Both the position numbers and the translations under genes were made by a program. The notes under the pieces are model-generated. The model was given only the letters and a program-made list of their open reading frames with translations. It had not been told where the DNA came from and made no database searches. A DNA stretch of 64,000 nt from Olsenella_K sp036454645 (GTDB lineage: Bacteria; Actinomycetota; Coriobacteriia; Coriobacteriales; Atopobiaceae): NCBI GenBank assembly GCA_036454645.1, contig JAZHSQ010000004.1:12926-76925 (forward strand), written 5' to 3'. Positions 7,819 to 16,345 of this stretch are shown here, in pieces (position 1 is the first letter of the stretch; each line of letters begins with the position of its first letter).

Positions 7819-8469
7819 ATGGCCAAGGGCAAACTCAGCGCACGTCAGCAGAGCATCTACGACTTCATCTGCGCCTACACGCGTGACCACGGCTACCCGC
7901 CCTCGGTGCGAGAGATCGGCACCGCGGTCGGCCTCGCCTCCCCCTCCACGGTCCACATGCACCTCAAGTCCCTCGAGAGCATGGGCTACATCCACCGCGA
8001 CTCCAAGAAGCCCCGCACCATCGAGGTTGTCGAGGACGAGCAGGGAGGGCAGCCAGCCCGCCTGGTGGACGTCTCGGAGGACGTGGACGCCAACACCATC
8101 AGGCTCCCGCTGGTTGGCCGCGTAGCGGCGGGCCTCCCCATCCTCGCCGAGCAGAACGTCGAGGAGGTGCTGACGCTCCCCACGAGCATCGTGGGGGACT
8201 CGAGCTCCTTCATCCTCAAGGTCCGCGGCGAGTCTATGATCAACGCCGGCATCTTCGACGGCGACTACATCGTGGTGAAGGAGCAGCACGAGGCCCACAA
8301 CGGGGAGATCGTCGTGGCCCTCATAGACGACTCGGCGACGGTCAAGACCTTCTACAAGGAGAAGGACCGCGTGAGGCTCCAGCCCGAGAACGACTCGATG
8401 GAGCCCATCTACGCGGACAACCCGCAGATCCTCGGCAGGGTGACCGCCCTCATCCGCTCGATCTCCTAG
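7819..8469 (+). CDS. lexA: LexA repressor (SOS regulator, S24 peptidase)
   Basis: Repressor of 216 residues that self-cleaves when RecA filaments form. The N-terminal winged helix covers ~1-70 (SARQQSIYDFI, then YPPSVREIG and SPSTVHMHL as recognition helix). The cleavage bond is Ala104-Gly105. The catalytic dyad is Ser139 in GESM and Lys176 in ATVKTF. The ATG at 7819 has AGGAGG six bases upstream and begins MAKGKLSARQQ; the longer frame from a TTG at 7792 is rejected. Three LexA-like boxes lie in the divergent region with the LysM gene, and one is in the recA promoter. The next gene starts 9 bases downstream and is probably co-transcribed. Confidence 0.96.
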   Translation: MAKGKLSARQQSIYDFICAYTRDHGYPPSVREIGTAVGLASPSTVHMHLKSLESMGYIHRDSKKPRTIEVVEDEQGGQPARLVDVSEDVDANTIRLPLVGRVAAGLPILAEQNVEEVLTLPTSIVGDSSSFILKVRGESMINAGIFDGDYIVVKEQHEAHNGEIVVALIDDSATVKTFYKEKDRVRLQPENDSMEPIYADNPQILGRVTALIRSIS

Positions 8470-8477
8470 GGGCGCCG

Positions 8478-9209
8478 GTGGAGCGGGTGCGCGTCTTCGA
8501 CGCACTGCGGGGGTTCTCCGTCCTCTCGATGATGAGCTTCCACCTCTGCTACGACCTGAGGTACCTCTACGGGCTGCCGATGGCGTGGTTCGCCCCGCCC
8601 CTCGTGGACGTATGGAGGGCGAGCATCTCCTGGACTTTCCTCTTCGTCGCGGGCTGCATGTGCGTGTTCTCGCGCAGCAACCTGAGGCGGGGCCTCGTCT
8701 ACGGCGCCTTCGCGCTGCTCATCTTCGTCGCGACGAGCGTCGCGGCGGCGGACGTCCCCATAAGCTTCGGCATCATCTTCTGCATGTCCGCCTGCACCCT
8801 CGCCTACGCCCTGCTCGAGCGGATCCGCCTCGCCCCGAGGGGTCCCGTGGCTGGGTCGCTCCTGCTCGCCCTCTTCGTGATGTGCCTCGGCGTGACCCGT
8901 GGCCATGTGGGGGTGGGGCCGCTCACGGTCGAGCTGCCTGCCTCCCTCTACGCCACGGACTACCTCTCCTGGCTCGGCTTCCCGGGTCCGACGTTCGAGT
9001 CGGGGGACTACTACCCCGTCCTCCCCTACCTGCTCATGTACCTCAGCGGCGCCTCCTTCAACGCGTGGTGGAAGGGGCTAGGCTACCCCGAGCGGCTGCG
9101 CAGGCGCGTCTCACGGCCGCTCGAGTTCGTGGGGAGGCACGCGCTGGCGTTCTACGTGGTTCACCAGCCGCTCTTCCTCACACTCCTCGCGATAGTACCG
9201 CTCCCGTAG
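8478..9209 (+). CDS. DUF1624/HGSNAT-type multipass membrane protein
   Basis: A 243-residue membrane protein with about seven hydrophobic segments. The opening R-V-F-D-A-L-R-G-F-S-V-L-S-M-x-x-F-H with a conserved His and the later HALAFYVVHQP are typical of DUF1624 and related acyltransferase-like membrane proteins (YeiB/heparan-glucosaminide acetyltransferase fold). These are thought to modify or move sugar or lipid groups, but the function of bacterial members is mostly unknown. It starts with GTG 9 bases after the lexA stop. Co-transcription would place it under SOS control, which is worth testing. The residues FHLCYD and VVHQPLF are the best candidates for a functional site. Confidence 0.7.
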   Translation: MERVRVFDALRGFSVLSMMSFHLCYDLRYLYGLPMAWFAPPLVDVWRASISWTFLFVAGCMCVFSRSNLRRGLVYGAFALLIFVATSVAAADVPISFGIIFCMSACTLAYALLERIRLAPRGPVAGSLLLALFVMCLGVTRGHVGVGPLTVELPASLYATDYLSWLGFPGPTFESGDYYPVLPYLLMYLSGASFNAWWKGLGYPERLRRRVSRPLEFVGRHALAFYVVHQPLFLTLLAIVPLP

Positions 9210-9234
9210 GGCCTCGCCGTGGCGGCCCCGGCAT

Positions 9235-9257
9235 CCCGGGCGGTGTCACCGCCCGGG
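9235..9257. repeat. 10-bp perfect hairpin between convergent genes, possible bidirectional terminator
   Basis: Perfect inverted repeat 9235-9244 with 9248-9257 around GTC, placed between the convergent stops at 9209 and 9262. There is no T-tract, so it would be an atypical terminator in this GC-rich genome. Confidence 0.5.
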
Positions 9258-9261
9258 CTCC

Positions 9262-10563
9262 TCACGACCGCTCGACGTCCGCGGCGTAGGGCGCGAGCGC
9301 GGACGCCATCCGCCTCGGCGCCATGACCGTGGCCACGAGGCCGCCCTGGCCATACTGCTCCCTCACGACGCGGCAGCGCTCGTGCACCATCTTGATGAGG
9401 AAGCCCTTGTCGTAGGGGATCTCCACGGTCATGTCCACGTCGTCGGCGGAGGCCTCCTTGGCCACCCGGTAGAGCAGCGCCCGCACGCCGAGGCCCGTCT
9501 GCGCGGAAATGAGCTCTGCGCCTGGGTGCGAGGCGGCGAGCGCCGTGCGCTCCCCCTCGTCCAGGAGGTCGCACTTGTTGTAGACCTCCACGCAGCGGAC
9601 GCCGTCCGCGCCGATCTCGCCCAGGATCCCCCTCACCGCGCGTACCTCCTTGGCGGCGTTCGGGTCCGAGGCGTCGACCACGAGCAGGATAAGGTCAGCC
9701 GCGCACACCTCCGCGAGGGTGGACTTGAACGCCTCCACGAGCATCGTGGGGAGCTTCTGGATGAAGCCGACCGTGTCCGTGACGGTGACCTTTCGCCCCT
9801 CCTCGAGGTCGAGGGCCCTGGTCGTAGGGTCGAGAGTCGCGAAGAGCTCGTCCCTCACGTAGACGTCCGAGCCGGTCAGGCGGTTCAGCAGCGTCGACTT
9901 ACCCGCGTTGGTGTAGCCCACCAGAGCGACCCGGAAGACGCCCGAGTCCCAGCGCGCCTTGCTCTGGACGCCGCGCCTGAGGTCGAGGGCGGCGAGCTCG
10001 CGCCTCAGGGTCGAGATGCGGTCGCGCACGAGGCGGCGGTCCACCTCGAGCTGGCTCTCGCCCTGGCCGAACCTGCTCCCGATGCCGCCGCGCGTCTGCT
10101 CGCGCACGAGGTGCCCCCACATGCCGCGCAGGCGCGGCAGGAGGTACTGGTTCTGGGCGAGCTCGACCTGCAGGCGGCCCTCGCGCGTCTTGGCGTGGGC
10201 GCCGAAGATGTCCAGGATGAGGGCCGTGCGGTCGATGACCTTGGCGTGCTTGCCCACGATGCCCTCGAGGTTGGACTGCTGGGAGGGCGTGAGCTCGTCG
10301 TCGAAGATGACGACGTCGGCGTCGAGGCTGCGCGCCAGCCGCGCGATCTCCTCGGCCTTGCCGCTCCCCACGAAGGTCTTGGGCACGGGCCTGTCGAGGC
10401 GCTGCGTCACCTCCGCCACGACCTCGGCGCCGTCGGTCTCCGCCAGGCGCGCCAGCTCGGCCAGCGACTCCTCCACCGGCCACTCGGCTGCGCCCATGTC
10501 GACGCCCACGACGATCGCCCTCTCCGGCACCGGCGCCGTCGACTGCGGCTCGAAGCGACCCAA
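9262..10563 (-). CDS. hflX: Ribosome-associated GTPase HflX
   Basis: GTPase of 433 residues that acts on 70S/50S ribosomes, mainly in stress recovery. An N-terminal nucleotide-binding HflX domain (~15-115) and the conserved loop RLRGMWGHLVREQTRGGIGSR-like region (~140-165) precede the G domain with GYTNAGKST (G1, ~205-213), DTVGF (G3, ~252) and NKCD (G4, ~322). The TTG at 10563 is preceded by GGGAGG and begins immediately after the miaA stop, so it is the last gene of the miaB-miaA-hflX run. The miaA-hflX pairing is common in bacteria. Confidence 0.93.
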   Translation of the reverse strand: MGRFEPQSTAPVPERAIVVGVDMGAAEWPVEESLAELARLAETDGAEVVAEVTQRLDRPVPKTFVGSGKAEEIARLARSLDADVVIFDDELTPSQQSNLEGIVGKHAKVIDRTALILDIFGAHAKTREGRLQVELAQNQYLLPRLRGMWGHLVREQTRGGIGSRFGQGESQLEVDRRLVRDRISTLRRELAALDLRRGVQSKARWDSGVFRVALVGYTNAGKSTLLNRLTGSDVYVRDELFATLDPTTRALDLEEGRKVTVTDTVGFIQKLPTMLVEAFKSTLAEVCAADLILLVVDASDPNAAKEVRAVRGILGEIGADGVRCVEVYNKCDLLDEGERTALAASHPGAELISAQTGLGVRALLYRVAKEASADDVDMTVEIPYDKGFLIKMVHERCRVVREQYGQGGLVATVMAPRRMASALAPYAADVERS

Positions 10564-10564
10564 G

Positions 10565-11584
10565 CTACGCCTCCCTCGGACGCGAGAGGTCGTCGACTAT
10601 GGCGTCCACGGCCGCGTCCATGCCGGCGGAGGCCACGTCCAGCCAGCGCGCCCGGCCGTCGCGGCGCAGCCACGAGAGCTGCCGCTTGGCGTAGCGCCTG
10701 GTGCGCACCTTGATCTTCTCGCGCGCCTCGTCGAGCGTGCACTCGCCCGCGAGCGCCGCGAGCACCTCCTTGTAGCCTATGGCCTGGCCCGCCGTCGAGT
10801 CCCGCACGAGGCCCCTGCCGACGAGCGAGGCGACCTCCTCCACCAGGCCGCAATCGAACATCTCGTCTACGCGCTCCTCGATCCTGCGGTAGAGCAGGGC
10901 CCTGTCCGCCAAGATGGCCCAGATGCGCGCGTCGTAGTGGGGTCTGTGCTCCCCGAGCCCCGCGTGCTGGTCGGCGTAGCTCGTTCCCTCGTCGAGCATC
11001 TCGAGGGCGCGCTCGACCCTGCGCACGTTGTTGGGGTGGATGAGCGCCGCGCTCCTGGGGTCGCGCCGGGCGAGGAGGTCGTGGAGGCCCGAGGGGCCGA
11101 CCTCCCTGGCCAGGGCCTCGTAGCGCCTGCGCGCGGCCGTCTCGGTGCCCCCCTCGGGAAAGGACATCTCGTCGACGACTGCGTCGAGGTAGAGCCCGGT
11201 GCCTCCGCAGAGGACGGGCGTGAGGCCGGCCGCGAGCGCCCCGTCGACGACCTCGCGGGCCGATCGCTGGAAGAGCGCCACGGAGTACTCTTGGTCGACG
11301 TCGCAGACGTCGACCATCGCGAGCGGCACGCGGCGCTCGGCCTCGGGCACCTTCGCGGTGCCGACGTCCATGCCGCGGTAGACCTGCATGGCGTCCACCG
11401 AGACGACCATGGAGCCCAGCCGGAGCGCGACCTCCTCTGCCAGGGCGCTCTTGCCCGAGGCCGTCGGCCCCACGACGCAGGGCACGGGGCGGCCGAGGCC
11501 GGCTGCGGCACGGCCTTCGGCGCGTCGCGGGCCGGCGCTGCGGCCTTCGGGGGCGCGGCCAGCCGGAAGCGGGGCCTGCGTCAT
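10565..11584 (-). CDS. miaA: tRNA dimethylallyltransferase
   Basis: Transfers a dimethylallyl group to N6 of A37 in tRNAs reading UNN codons, the first step before MiaB. The protein has 339 residues: Walker A GPTASGKSALA (~39-49), DAMQVYRGMD (~64-73), the GGTGLYLDA loop (~125) and the C-terminal KVRTRRYAKRQLSW tRNA-binding stretch (~298). A ~32-residue Arg/Ala-rich N-terminal extension precedes the P-loop, so the true start could be slightly downstream. I chose ATG 11584 because it forms an ATGA overlap with the miaB stop. Both genes of the ms2i6A pathway are therefore translationally coupled. Confidence 0.94.
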   Translation of the reverse strand: MTQAPLPAGRAPEGRSAGPRRAEGRAAAGLGRPVPCVVGPTASGKSALAEEVALRLGSMVVSVDAMQVYRGMDVGTAKVPEAERRVPLAMVDVCDVDQEYSVALFQRSAREVVDGALAAGLTPVLCGGTGLYLDAVVDEMSFPEGGTETAARRRYEALAREVGPSGLHDLLARRDPRSAALIHPNNVRRVERALEMLDEGTSYADQHAGLGEHRPHYDARIWAILADRALLYRRIEERVDEMFDCGLVEEVASLVGRGLVRDSTAGQAIGYKEVLAALAGECTLDEAREKIKVRTRRYAKRQLSWLRRDGRARWLDVASAGMDAAVDAIVDDLSRPREA

Positions 11585-12951
11585 CTGGCCTCGCCGCACA
11601 CGGTGCCCCTGAGGTACCAGGTCCTGGCCTCGTCGACGTGCACGGGGACGATCCTGCCGACGAGCGAGTCGAGCGAGTGCCCCTCGGGCGCGGGGAAGTG
11701 GACCGTCACGTTCTTCTCGCTGTGGCCCACGAGGACGGAGTCGTCCCTCTTGGAGGCGCCCTCGACGAGCACGCCGACCTCGCGGTCGAGCTCCTCCTGG
11801 TTGGCGTCGTGCGCGAGGCGCTCGACCAGCGCCACCAGGCGGTCGAAGCGGTCCTGGATCACCTCGTGGGGCGTGTCGTCCTCCATACGCGCGGCGGGCG
11901 TGCCGGGGCGCTTGGAGTAGATGAAGGTGTAAGCAGCCGAGAAGCCCACCTCCTCCACGAGCGAGAGCGTCTGCTGGAAGTCCTCCTCCGTCTCGCCGGG
12001 GAAGCCGACGATGATGTCGGTCGTGAGCGCGATGTCGGGGATGGCGCGGCGCAGGGACTCCGCGAGCCTCAGGTAGCCGTCCCTCGTGTAGCTGCGGTTC
12101 ATGGCGCGCAGGACGCGCGTCGAGCCGCTCTGCACGGCGAGGTGCAGTTGGGGCATCACGCTCTCGGTCTCCGCCATGGCCCGGATGGTCTCCTCGGAGA
12201 GGTCCTTGGGGTTGGAGGAGGTGAAGCGGATCCTGTCGACGCCGGTCTCCCCCACCTTGCGCAGCAGCCCGGCGAAGCGCGGCTCGCCGTAGCGGTCGCG
12301 CCCGTAGGAGTTGACGTTCTGGCCCAGGAGCGTGATCTCTCGCACGCCGTCCTCCACCAGGCGGCCGCACTCGGAGACGACGCTCTCCATCGAGCGGCTC
12401 CGCTCGCGGCCGCGCACGTACGGCACGATGCAGTACGTGCAGAAGTTGTTGCAGCCCGTCATGATCGGCACCCACGCGTGGAAACTCTGGGCCCTGTGGC
12501 TCGGCAGGTCGGTGGAGAAGCCACGGCCCTCCTCGGCCGTGTCCACCTCGATCGCGCCGGGCTTGGACTCGAACGCCTCCGCGAGCAGCCTCGGCACGGA
12601 GGCGAGCGCGCTCGTACCGAAGACCACGTCCACGTTGGGCGCGTGCTCGCGGAGCCGCTCGCCGTCGCGCTGCGCTATGCAGCCGCCGACGGCGACGACG
12701 CGCCTGCCCGACGGCGGCTCGGGCGTGCTCACCATGGCGGAGGCCTGCCCGTAGAGCCTGGTGTCGGCGTTCTCGCGCACGCAGCAGGTCATGAAGACGA
12801 CCACGTCGGCCTCCTCGGGCGTCGCCACCTCGATGAGGCCGCAATCGTCCAGCAGGCCGGAGACGCGCTCCGAGTCGTGCATGTTCATCTGGCAGCCGAA
12901 GGTCCTGATGAAGTAGGTCTTTCCCCTCAGCACTGGGTAGGTGTTGCTCAT
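11581..12951 (-). CDS. miaB: tRNA-2-methylthio-N6-dimethylallyladenosine synthase MiaB
   Basis: Radical SAM methylthiotransferase of 456 residues that converts i6A37 to ms2i6A37. The N-terminal MTTase domain has three Fe-S cysteines (FGCQMN at ~18, FMTCCVREN at ~54 and a Cys in the VGGCIAQ region, ~90). The radical SAM motif CNNFCTYC (~168-175) binds the second cluster, and a C-terminal TRAM domain (~385-450) contacts tRNA. It starts 3 bases after the spoVS stop and overlaps miaA. It is one of three methylthiotransferase paralogues in the window, with rimO and mtaB. The opening GKTYFIRTFGCQMN identifies the MiaB subgroup. Confidence 0.95.
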   Translation of the reverse strand: MSNTYPVLRGKTYFIRTFGCQMNMHDSERVSGLLDDCGLIEVATPEEADVVVFMTCCVRENADTRLYGQASAMVSTPEPPSGRRVVAVGGCIAQRDGERLREHAPNVDVVFGTSALASVPRLLAEAFESKPGAIEVDTAEEGRGFSTDLPSHRAQSFHAWVPIMTGCNNFCTYCIVPYVRGRERSRSMESVVSECGRLVEDGVREITLLGQNVNSYGRDRYGEPRFAGLLRKVGETGVDRIRFTSSNPKDLSEETIRAMAETESVMPQLHLAVQSGSTRVLRAMNRSYTRDGYLRLAESLRRAIPDIALTTDIIVGFPGETEEDFQQTLSLVEEVGFSAAYTFIYSKRPGTPAARMEDDTPHEVIQDRFDRLVALVERLAHDANQEELDREVGVLVEGASKRDDSVLVGHSEKNVTVHFPAPEGHSLDSLVGRIVPVHVDEARTWYLRGTVCGEAR

Positions 12952-12954
12952 GCG

Positions 12955-13269
12955 CTAGACCGTCCTCGCCCCGTCCTGTCCGAGCATCTGGGAGGCCTGG
13001 GACGCGAGCTTGTGCACGTACACGGCGATCCTGATCGCGGTCCTGCTCTCCCCGCCTATCTCGATGTCCGAGAAGGTCGGCGCGCAGGAGACGTCGACGC
13101 CCGTGGGGATGAGAAAGCCCCTCGCGATCGCGACGGCCTTGATGGCCTGGTTCACCGCGCCGGCGCCCACGCACTGGATGTTGACGGGGACGCCGTCCTT
13201 GACCATGCCGGCGATCGCTCCGGCCACCGAGGCGGGCGACGACTTGCTCGACACTTTGAGAAAATCCAT
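12955..13269 (-). CDS. spoVS: Stage V sporulation protein S (SpoVS, Alba-like)
   Basis: Small Alba-fold nucleic-acid binding protein, 104 residues. The core from MDFLKVSSKSSP to ~residue 86 aligns with the highly conserved SpoVS family (segments GAGAVNQAIKA, IARGFL and IRIAVY), and an ~18-residue C-terminal tail is extra. The ATG at 13269 has an AGGAG site; the longer frame from 13326 is rejected. SpoVS controls sporulation gene expression in Bacillus, but the family is widespread in non-sporulating bacteria and no sporulation gene of any other kind is seen here. A general RNA- or nucleoid-binding role is more likely. Confidence 0.93.
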   Translation of the reverse strand: MDFLKVSSKSSPASVAGAIAGMVKDGVPVNIQCVGAGAVNQAIKAVAIARGFLIPTGVDVSCAPTFSDIEIGGESRTAIRIAVYVHKLASQASQMLGQDGARTV

Positions 13270-13306
13270 GTTCTGGCTCCTGGATGCTACGAACACCCTG
13301 TGTGCA

Positions 13307-13333
13307 TTAGTATGGCATTTAAACAATCGTCAA
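13307..13333 (-). promoter_or_regulatory. Possible promoter of spoVS-miaB-miaA-hflX
   Basis: Minus strand TTGACG (13328-13333) and TACTAA (13307-13312), 15 bp apart, lie in an AT-rich patch ~40 bases before the spoVS start. The spacing is short, so the assignment of the -10 is uncertain. Confidence 0.4.
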
Positions 13334-13409
13334 TTCTAACGGTCCTCCGCGCACGTGAGAAGCCCCGCGGCCCAATTTGTCCCGCAAGACCCACGCGGCG
13401 GCGCGCCGC

Positions 13410-14510
13410 TCACTCGTCGTCCGCGATCGCCACCGTTATGCAGAGCTGTCCGTCGCGCACGCTGACCTTGGCCTCGCCGCACGGCCGGAAGTAGTAGCGC
13501 TCGCCGAGTTCCCGGACGTCCCTGGTGACGCTTCGCGCGAGGCCCTCAGCGTCCTCGCACGAGAGGCCGATCGCGCGCCCCAAGCCCTCGCCCGGCGCGG
13601 CTGGCCTGGCCCCGGGCCGCCCGTCGCGCGCCGCCCTCAGCGTGGCGCAGACGTTCGCCAGCGGCGCCACCTCGCCGGAGAGGACCCTGAGCGCGTTGCG
13701 CTCCGACGTCTGCAGGCCGAGCCTGCCGGCGGCCTCGGCGAGGGCTGCCGCCCCCGGGCTCGCCGCGAGCTCCTCGAGGAGCGTCGGGGGCCGTCCCGCG
13801 ACTGCGGCGCCCGCGGACGTCGCGGGGCCGGTCGCGGCAGCTGCGCCGCAGCGCGCGACGACCGTGCTCACGACCTGCGCCGGCGAGCCCACGTAGACCC
13901 TGCAGGAGCCCTCCGACTCGAGGCCGAACTCGCAGCAGGCGCGCACGAGGTTGTGCGGCCCCCTGCCGAGCGCGTCCGCGCCGTGGCCGTTCGCTCGGGC
14001 GGCGAGCCTGGGCCAGGTCGACTGGTCCGCCCGCTCGGGGAGCCTCCCCGTGTCGCAGGTGACGCGGATGGCCGTGCCCCTGCCTGGCGCGGAGGCGAGC
14101 ACCTCGGCCGACTCCGCGTTCTCCCTGATCGAGAAGAGCGCCATGCCCCTGCCGTGCACGCCCCAGCGGTCCACGTGGACGCTGTCGAGCTTCGAGGTGA
14201 CGCGCGCGTCGAACACGCGCTCCTGCATCTCCTCGGGGATGCCGCAGCCGTCATCGAGCACGACGAGCGTCCTGATGGCGCCCTCGCGCGCGCTCGCGAC
14301 GAGCACCTTGCGCGCGCCGGCGTCGCGGGCGTTCCTCAGGAGCTCCACGAGGACGTCCTCGACGCAGCGGATGTCGTGCTTCGCCTGGCGACGCTCGGCC
14401 TCCAGGACGCGCAGGCGGACGTAGCCGTCCCCGAGGTTCTCCTCGACCCTGAGCGGGTCCCCTCCGCCGAGGGAGGAGACGAAGCCCAGGAGCGAGGGAT
14501 CTTCCGCCAT
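13410..14510 (-). CDS. MutL-like GHKL ATPase of unknown function
   Basis: A 366-residue protein. Residues ~45-165 form a GHKL ATP-binding fold: ELLRNARDAGA (N-box, ~56-66), DDGCGIP (~84-90), ARVTSKL (~101) and GVHGRGMALFSI (~116-127). The last two resemble the ATSK and GFRGEAL elements of MutL/Hsp90-type ATPases more than a histidine kinase. There is no dimerisation or phosphoacceptor domain, no MutL endonuclease motif and no membrane segment. The second half (~190-366) is Ala-rich and unrecognised. It sits 5 bases after rny and upstream of spoVS, a spot held by ymdB in Bacillus, with mutS-mutL nearby in that genome. I cannot name its function; nucleic-acid handling is the guess. Confidence 0.65.
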   Translation of the reverse strand: MAEDPSLLGFVSSLGGGDPLRVEENLGDGYVRLRVLEAERRQAKHDIRCVEDVLVELLRNARDAGARKVLVASAREGAIRTLVVLDDGCGIPEEMQERVFDARVTSKLDSVHVDRWGVHGRGMALFSIRENAESAEVLASAPGRGTAIRVTCDTGRLPERADQSTWPRLAARANGHGADALGRGPHNLVRACCEFGLESEGSCRVYVGSPAQVVSTVVARCGAAAATGPATSAGAAVAGRPPTLLEELAASPGAAALAEAAGRLGLQTSERNALRVLSGEVAPLANVCATLRAARDGRPGARPAAPGEGLGRAIGLSCEDAEGLARSVTRDVRELGERYYFRPCGEAKVSVRDGQLCITVAIADDE

Positions 14511-14515
14511 GCTTC

Positions 14516-16072
14516 CTACTTGGCGATGTCGACGGCGCGCGACTCGCGGATGACAACGACGCGGACCTGGCCGGGGTACTCCATCTCGTCCTCGATCTGC
14601 TTGGCGATGTCGTGCGCGAGGACCGTGGCCTCGGCGTCGGAGATCTTCTCGGGTTCGACCATGACGTGGAGCTCGCGGCCCGCCTGCATCGCGTAGGTGC
14701 GCTCGACGCCCTCGTGCGCGTTGGAGATCTCCTCGAGCTTCTCGAGGCGCTTGATGTAGGTCTCGGCGGACTCCCTGCGGGCGCCGGGGCGCGCAGCGGA
14801 GATGGCGTCGGCGGCCTGGACGAGGACGTCGAGGACCGTGTTGGGCTCGACGTCGGCGTGGTGCGCCTCGATGGCATGCACGATGGCCGGCTTCTCGCCG
14901 TAGCGGCGCGCGAGGTCGGCGCCGATCACTGCGTGCGGGCCCTCGACCTCGTGGTCGATGGCCTTGCCGATGTCGTGCAGGAGGCCGGCCCTCTTGGCGG
15001 GCGTGGGGTCGAGGCCGAGCTCGGAGGCCATGGTTCCGCAGAGCGCGGAGACCTGGATGGAGTGCTGCAGGACGTTCTGCCCGAAGGAGGTGCGGTACTT
15101 GAGGGCGCCGAGGGTCTTCACGAGCTCGGGGTGCAGGTCGTGGATGTTCGCGTCGAACGCCGCCTGCTCGCCGGCCTCCTGGACGCGCTCGTTCACGAGC
15201 TTCTCGGCCTTCTTGTAGAGCTCCTCGATGCGGGCGGGGTGGATGCGGCCGTCCGCGATGAGGTTCTCGAGCGCGACGCGGGCGGTCTCCCTGCGCACGG
15301 GGTTGAAGCTCGAGAGCACGACCGTCTCCGGCGTGTCGTCGATCACGAGCGAGACGCCCGAGATCTGCTCGAAGGTCCTGATGTTTCTGCCCTCGCGGCC
15401 GATGATGCGGCCCTTGAGGTCGTCCGACGGGATGTGGACGGTGGTCACCGTGATCTCGCCCGCCTGGTCCGAGGCGCAGCGCTGGATGGCGGTGGAGACG
15501 ATCTCGCGGGCGGTCTTGTCCGCCTGGGCGCGGACGCGCTGCTCGCTCTCGCGCAGGATCTTGGCCTCCTCGCGCACGGTGTCCGCGCGGACGCGGTCGA
15601 GCAGCTCGTCGTGGGCGTCCTGCTGGGTCATCGCGGAGATGCGCTCGAGCTCGGCGGTCTGGCGCTCGTAGAGGCCGTCAACCTCGTTCTTGCGCTTGTC
15701 GATCGAGCTCTGCATGCTGGAGAGCTGGTGCTCGCGCTTGTCGAGGGCGTCGTTGCGATGGTCGAGGGACTCCTCGCGCTGCATCACGCGGTTCTCGAGG
15801 GTCTGCAGCTCGGCCTTGCGCTTGCGGTCCTCCGCCTCGGAGGACTGGCGCAGCTGGAGGATCTGCTCGCGCGCCTCGACGAGGGCGCTCTTTTTGGCAG
15901 TCTCCGCCTGGTCGCGGGCGGCGCTCGTGATCTTCTCCGCCTGGGCGCGCGCCGCCTCGACCTCCGCGTTGGCCGCGCGGACCCGCTCGTTGTTCTTGCT
16001 CGTGGCGTAGGCGACCGCGGCGACGGCGCCGACGACCAGCCCGATGATGATTCCGATGACAATCTGTACCAT
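14516..16072 (-). CDS. rny: Ribonuclease Y
   Basis: Membrane-anchored endoribonuclease that starts mRNA decay, 518 residues. It has an N-terminal transmembrane segment (~3-24), a long coiled coil (~30-190), a KH domain (~205-270, GRIIGREGRNIRTFE) and an HD phosphohydrolase domain (~330-430, with LLHDIGKAIDHE and EAHHADVEP). The length and architecture are standard. It shares the window with RNase J, PNPase and YbeY, so most of a Gram-positive style RNA decay set is here. A near-consensus promoter lies at 16284-16312. The GHKL ATPase gene follows closely. Confidence 0.96.
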   Translation of the reverse strand: MVQIVIGIIIGLVVGAVAAVAYATSKNNERVRAANAEVEAARAQAEKITSAARDQAETAKKSALVEAREQILQLRQSSEAEDRKRKAELQTLENRVMQREESLDHRNDALDKREHQLSSMQSSIDKRKNEVDGLYERQTAELERISAMTQQDAHDELLDRVRADTVREEAKILRESEQRVRAQADKTAREIVSTAIQRCASDQAGEITVTTVHIPSDDLKGRIIGREGRNIRTFEQISGVSLVIDDTPETVVLSSFNPVRRETARVALENLIADGRIHPARIEELYKKAEKLVNERVQEAGEQAAFDANIHDLHPELVKTLGALKYRTSFGQNVLQHSIQVSALCGTMASELGLDPTPAKRAGLLHDIGKAIDHEVEGPHAVIGADLARRYGEKPAIVHAIEAHHADVEPNTVLDVLVQAADAISAARPGARRESAETYIKRLEKLEEISNAHEGVERTYAMQAGRELHVMVEPEKISDAEATVLAHDIAKQIEDEMEYPGQVRVVVIRESRAVDIAK

Positions 16073-16283
16073 GGCTGCTCCTCAAACGATTCTCAAGAGT
16101 TCAGGAATCCGAGCGCCCCGGGCCTGCGCCCTGGCACGCTTCGGAACCCGCCATTCGAGGCACATCCCGGCCACCACCTGTTCAGATGGCTATGTTGTAC
16201 GAGCGATCGGAAGAGCGATCAGTCAACGCAAATGAATATCGTCAACCGAAAGAGGGAAGACGAGAATGCTCTATGGCCTCTCT

Positions 16284-16312
16284 ATCCTAAGTACAGAATA
16301 TGGAACTGTCAA
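16284..16312 (-). promoter_or_regulatory. Promoter of rny
   Basis: Minus strand TTGACA (16307-16312), 17-bp spacer, TAGGAT (16284-16289). It leaves a 5' UTR of roughly 200 bases before the rny ATG. Two more TTGAC motifs lie downstream between 16220 and 16250 and could give secondary starts. Confidence 0.6.
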
Positions 16313-16345
16313 TTGTCGCCCTCTCGCCCGCCGCCGGCGGCGCCC

